Assembly (NCBI RefSeq): GCF_002776525.5
Contig: NC_045441.1
Coordinates: 64,899,880 to 64,963,879, forward strand
Length of the DNA: 64,000 nucleotides
Direction: 5' to 3'
Source of the DNA: Piliocolobus tephrosceles
Lineage: Eukaryota; Chordata; Mammalia; Primates; Cercopithecidae
The notes under the pieces are model-generated. The model was not told where the DNA came from and ran no database searches. It saw only the letters and a list, made by a program, of their open reading frames with translations. Positions 59,924-64,000 of the stretch are shown here, piece after piece; the stretch's first letter is position 1; each line of letters begins with the position of its first letter. Position numbers and translations under genes: made by a program.

Positions 59924-60066
59924 GCTGTAGTCCCAGCTGCTTGGGAGGTTAAGGCAGGAGAATCACTTGAACCCAGGAGGCAGAGGTTGCAGTGAGACAA
60001 GATCGTGCCCCTGCACTCCAGCCTGGGCAACAGAGCGAGATTCTCTCTAGAAAGAAAAAAAAAAAG
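59924..60066 (+). mobile_element. 5'-truncated Alu (right monomer)
   Basis: Starts 'gctgtagtcccagctgcttg' and ends with an A-rich tail. It splits the L1 between 'gattccttaaataaaag' and 'aactatcatttgatccagca'. The short TSD is aaaagtag (59916-59923) and aaaagaag (60067-60074). Confidence 0.93.
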
Positions 60067-60617
60067 AAAAGAAGAACTATCATTTGATCCAGCAGTCCCA
60101 TTACTTGGTATCTACCCAAAGGAAAAGAAGTCATTATTTGAAAAAGACACATGCACATACATGTTTGGAGCAGCACAATTCACAATCACAGAAATATGGA
60201 ATCAACATAAGTGCCCATTGACCAACAAGTGGATAAATAAAATGTTATATATATATATCTCACCATAGAATACTACTCAGCCATAAAAAGAAACAAAATA
60301 ATATATTTTCCAGCAACTTGGATGGAGCTGGGGGCCATTATTCTAAGTAAAGTAAATCAGAAATGGAAAATCAAATATTATATGTTCTCACTTACAACTG
60401 GGAGCTAAGCTATGAAGATACAAAGGCATGATGATATAATGGACTTTGGGGACCTGTGGAGGAGGGTTAGGAGGAGGGTGAGGGATAAAAGGCTACATAT
60501 TGGGTCGTGTATACTCTGATTGAGTGACAGGTGCGCTAAAATCTTAGAAATCGCAACTAAACAACTTAGCCATGTAACAAAAGCAACCTGTACCCCCAAA
60601 ACTATTGAAATAAAAAA

Positions 60618-60893
60618 ACTAAGGATGGCTAGTTTCATTTGAGATGTGCTATAGATGATTTGGCTTCTGAAGACTCTGTATGAAAGAATGGATATAAAAT
60701 ATTTCTTTAATAATTTTAAAAAACATTGAATATATTTTGAAATGTTAACATTTTAGATATATTGGGTTAAAAAGAAAGTATATTATGAAATTTATTTCAC
60801 CTTTTTCAGTTTTTAAAATGTGGGTACTAAAATTTTTTTTTAATTATAAATTATGTATGTGGCTAATATGCTGCTGTCAGACAGTATTGCCTT
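60618..60893 (-). mobile_element. MER5A hAT-Charlie element, second part
   Basis: 'gatggctagtttcatttgag', 'atgtgctatagatgatttgg', 'aacattttagatatattggg', 'ttatttcacctttttcag', 'tatgtatgtggctaatatg' complete the MER5A cut at 58792. Confidence 0.9.
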
Positions 60894-61707
60894 AGAATAC
60901 AGTGTAGTAATTTCTCTTTTTACCTAATTAGTAAGAATGGTAGTCCTCTCCTGCCCCAATTTTTATTCTTGTATTAGACATGTCTTTAAAACTCACACTC
61001 AACATTCGGGGCTTGGATTCATTCCTTTATACTGTGCACATAGGAAACAGAATGCTCTACTTACCTCCTTTGGTCTATCTAACTCTCCAAGTCTTCCTTT
61101 AAGAGCAATTAGTTGCTAAAGTAGAAATCTGCTCTTAGATTTTATTACAACTTAGATTTATAAACCTGTGATCAAATGTTTTGTGCATATAAATTATGCA
61201 TTCTGAAGAAGGCATATGCCTTGGTTCCACAGTGTCCTGTAAAGCAGAACTTTCCAACAAGTGACCTCAGCAATGAGTTGCAGATTTGCAGCCCCCAGGA
61301 GTCCAGGAAGGGCCTAGGGTGGCTGACATCCTGGTTCAGTAACCTCTTGTTATAAGCAATATTCAGATGATCCATTTATGGATGGCCTGAAAGCACCCAA
61401 ATATGAGGGAAGGCCTAATAATGCCGGCAGCCATCAGACAATCTGAATAGTCTTTCTTCCTGGGTAAGAAAGTGTTCTACACATGGTCATCTATTCAGGA
61501 CTTAGGTTCAGATTGTGCTAGTTGTACTAGAAAAGCAGATCAGGTCTCCAACACCCAAAATCATGGCACACAGCCTTTAGTGGGAGGATATTTTTGAAGA
61601 ACTCTTAGTAGACCTAGCTGTGACTAGCAGCCTCAATCTGTCTTCATATATATGGATACTTATATCTATTTTTGATATGCATATTCTTCTAATAATGTTT
61701 AAGCTTC
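60894..61707. other. Unassigned sequence
   Basis: No gene or repeat recognised. Confidence 0.4.
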
Positions 61708-62076
61708 ATCTTTGTCCATTATGTGCTACAGTAACAGAATAGCAGGGCTGGGTAATTTATAAAGAAAATAAATTTATTTGGCTCATGATCCTGGAGGCTG
61801 GGAAGTCCAAGGTTGAGGTGACGAATCTGGTGAGAGTCTTTTTGCTGCATCATAATATGGTGAAAGGCATCACATGGTGAGAGAGAGCAAGAGAGCAAGA
61901 GTTTGTTTTTATAACAAACACAATCTTCAAATAACTAATGCATCCCCTCAGTAATGACATTAATCCTTCTGCCCTTACGACCTAATCAACTCTCAAAGTT
62001 CCCACCTCTCAACACTGTTGCATTGGGGATTAAGTTTCCAACATATGAACTTTGAGGACACTTTCAAACCATAGTG
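61708..62076 (-). mobile_element. MaLR LTR (MST/MLT1-like), antisense
   Basis: 'gggctgggtaatttataaag', 'ggctgggaagtccaaggttg', 'aaaggcatcacatggtgaga', 'acgacctaatcaactctcaa', 'ggggattaagtttccaacat' match the reverse of this LTR group. Confidence 0.85.
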
Positions 62077-63429
62077 AGATTCTTTTATGTTGACTGCTTT
62101 AGTAATGCATACTCATTCTGAGTCCTAGTTTGAAATATTTTATATAAAACTTAATTGGATTAAAAATGTTTTGCATTTAGAAATGCCAACAATACATTTA
62201 TCAGTGAAAGACAAGAATGAGTTCTTCAAGCTGAAAAGCTAGTGTAAAGTTTAACTCAAGTGTCTCACTGGAAATTTGAAAATAATTCATTTGGAAGTAT
62301 GATACAAATTTAACATTAAATATTTTCCCTTATGCTTTGTATTATTATAACTATATAATGTTAAGAGAATGTTATGCTTTTTTTTTCCAAAAGGAGTTTT
62401 ATAGACACTCTTAAATCCCTCTGGTTTCTAGTGAGCCATGCAGATATTGTCATTTTCTCTGTATGCTATGACTAGAAAAGCATGGGGAAGCCCTGAAGCA
62501 AGGCATGTTTATTACTTGCCTTACATCTATAGTATCAGCTACTGATAACTGACGGACCAATATTGCTCATCTCACTTCATTTACTAATGAATTAAAACTG
62601 CTTTCTCCCATGAGAAATTATAAAATAACAAAGGAGCCAGTAAGTACCAAAAGCAATTATAAGTAAGATATAGGAATAAGTATCTAGTATTATCTATTAA
62701 CTGCTCCTCCCAGAACCCTGGCTCTAGGAACGCTGGGATACTAGACTTTAGCATTTCCGTTTGATAGATAGTCACTCCTTTGCTTACCTCTCGTTTCTCT
62801 TGTCTGCTCTTCTGCCACATGCTTGTGTCTTCTCTTTTCAGTCTGGTATTTATTGCAGAGTCTCCAGAGTCTCTTTTTCAAATGCTTGAAAGAACTTTAA
62901 TATAGAGAAACTTGCTTAGTTTATACAGAGTCCAGGAATGCATGCTATTTGTGAAAATCATAGTAAGCAAGAATATGTACAAGAGAACTTACAGTTCTAA
63001 AACTCTCCCCAGTGTCATACCCATTGCCCAGGTAATTTTCCCCAACCTTTATTTCTGATGATGATAAAACTTTATCTTAGCTGCTCAGGTTTCATCAACT
63101 GCAATTTATTCAACAATGGATATATAACCCCACAGGTGCAGAAAATACTTGAAACAACTTTAAAATAAACTTCTCATGAAGAATTCATGTTTTTTTTTTT
63201 TTTTACTAGTTCTGTACTTAACTCAATTAAACAGTTTTTTTTTAAATATACTTCACCAATTTAAGGAGTGTAATGTTAAGAGAAACAAATTTTCTGATTG
63301 GAGAGTTGAGGCTAGAGTTTCATTTACTGGAACACTTCACCCAGAAGGTTGGGCCACTGTATCAACAAGGACTGGAGGACTAAGAGAGCCTTTCAAAATG
63401 TCTTTGGGAGCTTGATGCATGTAGACAGA
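62077..63429. other. Mostly unassigned sequence
   Basis: Contains a T tract at 63190-63205. No gene recognised. Confidence 0.4.
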
Positions 63430-63925
63430 TTACTTTCATTTCTGCCATCACTCTAGTCCAAACCACATCATGTAGGACAACTGCAATATTGACCTAGCCT
63501 GTCTTCTTGCTTCTGTTCTTTTCGCTGTATCGCCTATTTTTCACAGAATAGCCAGTTACAACATGCTGTTCTTCTCCTTAATGTGATACACAGTCTTATG
63601 TCATCAGTCCTGATCATCTTCTATTCTTGTCCGTGCTTACTATGGTTCAGCCACATTGTGCTTCTTTCTCTTTCTCAACCACTCTTAGTTACGTGCAGAC
63701 TTAGGACCTTTGCACTGGCTATTCTTATCATCTGTGTCAGATCTTTTCCATCTACCTTGATCTATACAAGGCTAGCTTTTTCATATTGACCATATGCCAG
63801 CTCAAATGTCACCTGATCATCCTATCCGCAATAGCACCCCTATGCAAAAACTCTCTCAGCCTCCTATTTCTGTTCTTTATTGCACTATAATATTCTATAT
63901 TTATTTATATAAATGTGTGCGTTTA
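63430..63925 (+). mobile_element. L2 LINE 3' part, sense
   Basis: 'acttaggacctttgcactgg', 'ctattcttatcatctgtgtc', 'ccagctcaaatgtcacctga', 'tcatcctatccgcaatagca', 'ctatatttatttatataaat' follow L2. The two frames at 63583-63997 are L2-derived. Confidence 0.8.
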
Positions 63926-64000
63926 TGTGCATTTTCCCATAAAAATGGGAATGCTATCTCTTATTTCGTTGTTACATTTGCAGCATTACAGCAATGAGTA

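Larger units (their letters stand above)
58793..60617 (+). mobile_element. 5'-truncated L1 (L1PB/L1MA-like), ORF2 C-terminal part and 3' UTR
   Basis: Sense L1 text: 'atgaccatactgcccaaagc', 'ctatagttaccaaaacagca', 'tggtactgatataaaaatag', 'atgcaaattaaaaccacagt', 'gagataccaccttactcctg', 'acacatgcacatacatgttt', 'aatactactcagccataaaa', 'agcaacctgtacccccaaaa'. It ends in an A-rich tail at about 60609-60617. The reading frame is broken by indels, including the 26-base A run. Confidence 0.95.

Overview
The window is primate, almost certainly human, nuclear DNA from an AT-rich, gene-poor region (intergenic or deep intron). The evidence is the repeat set: Alu elements of S and Y type with A-tails and target-site duplications (TSDs), L1 and L2 LINEs, MIR SINEs, MaLR (MST/THE1/MLT1) LTRs, an LTR12 (HERV-9) LTR and hAT-Charlie elements (MER1, MER5, MER20). 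I found no convincing protein-coding gene, tRNA, rRNA or CRISPR array. The open reading frames are short, lie in repeats or microsatellites, and have no supported exon structure. Repeat subfamily names are from memory of consensus sequences and edges are approximate unless a TSD is quoted.

Layout. 0-9 kb: mostly unassigned sequence with two MIRs, a (TG)n and an L2. 9.4-16.2 kb: an AluS, then a long antisense ancient L1 interrupted by two adjacent solo LTRs, then an AluY. 16-23 kb: mostly unassigned, with one MIR, one AluY and a candidate minus-strand retrocopy 3' end. 23-26 kb: two MLT1 LTRs in inverted orientation, a striking 34-bp-arm hairpin and an L2. 28-33.4 kb: repeat-dense, with three large Alus, a MER1 inside LTR-like sequence, an L2, a MaLR LTR and an antisense LTR12 carrying a CCAAT array. 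33.5-37 kb: a sense-strand ancient L1 interrupted by MER5 and an Alu monomer, then an antisense L2 holding a small palindromic transposon. 37-39.3 kb: degraded LTR-like DNA with an Alu. 39-51 kb: mostly unassigned, with MIRs, an AT-rich palindromic block, an Alu and a MER20. 51-53 kb: L2 including degraded reverse-transcriptase sequence. 53-64 kb: a 45-base pure A tract, two Alus, a G-rich tract, a (GT)n, an antisense L1, a 41-bp exact duplication 2,200 bp apart, a MER5/L1/Alu nest, a MaLR LTR and an L2.

Nothing here works together as a gene system. The items of interest are structural: the hairpin at 25,378-25,454, the repeated 41-mer at 55,515 and 57,715, the adjacent LTR insertions at 13.3-14.1 kb, the LTR12 promoter unit, and several local tandem duplications. 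I saw no new multi-gene biological system.
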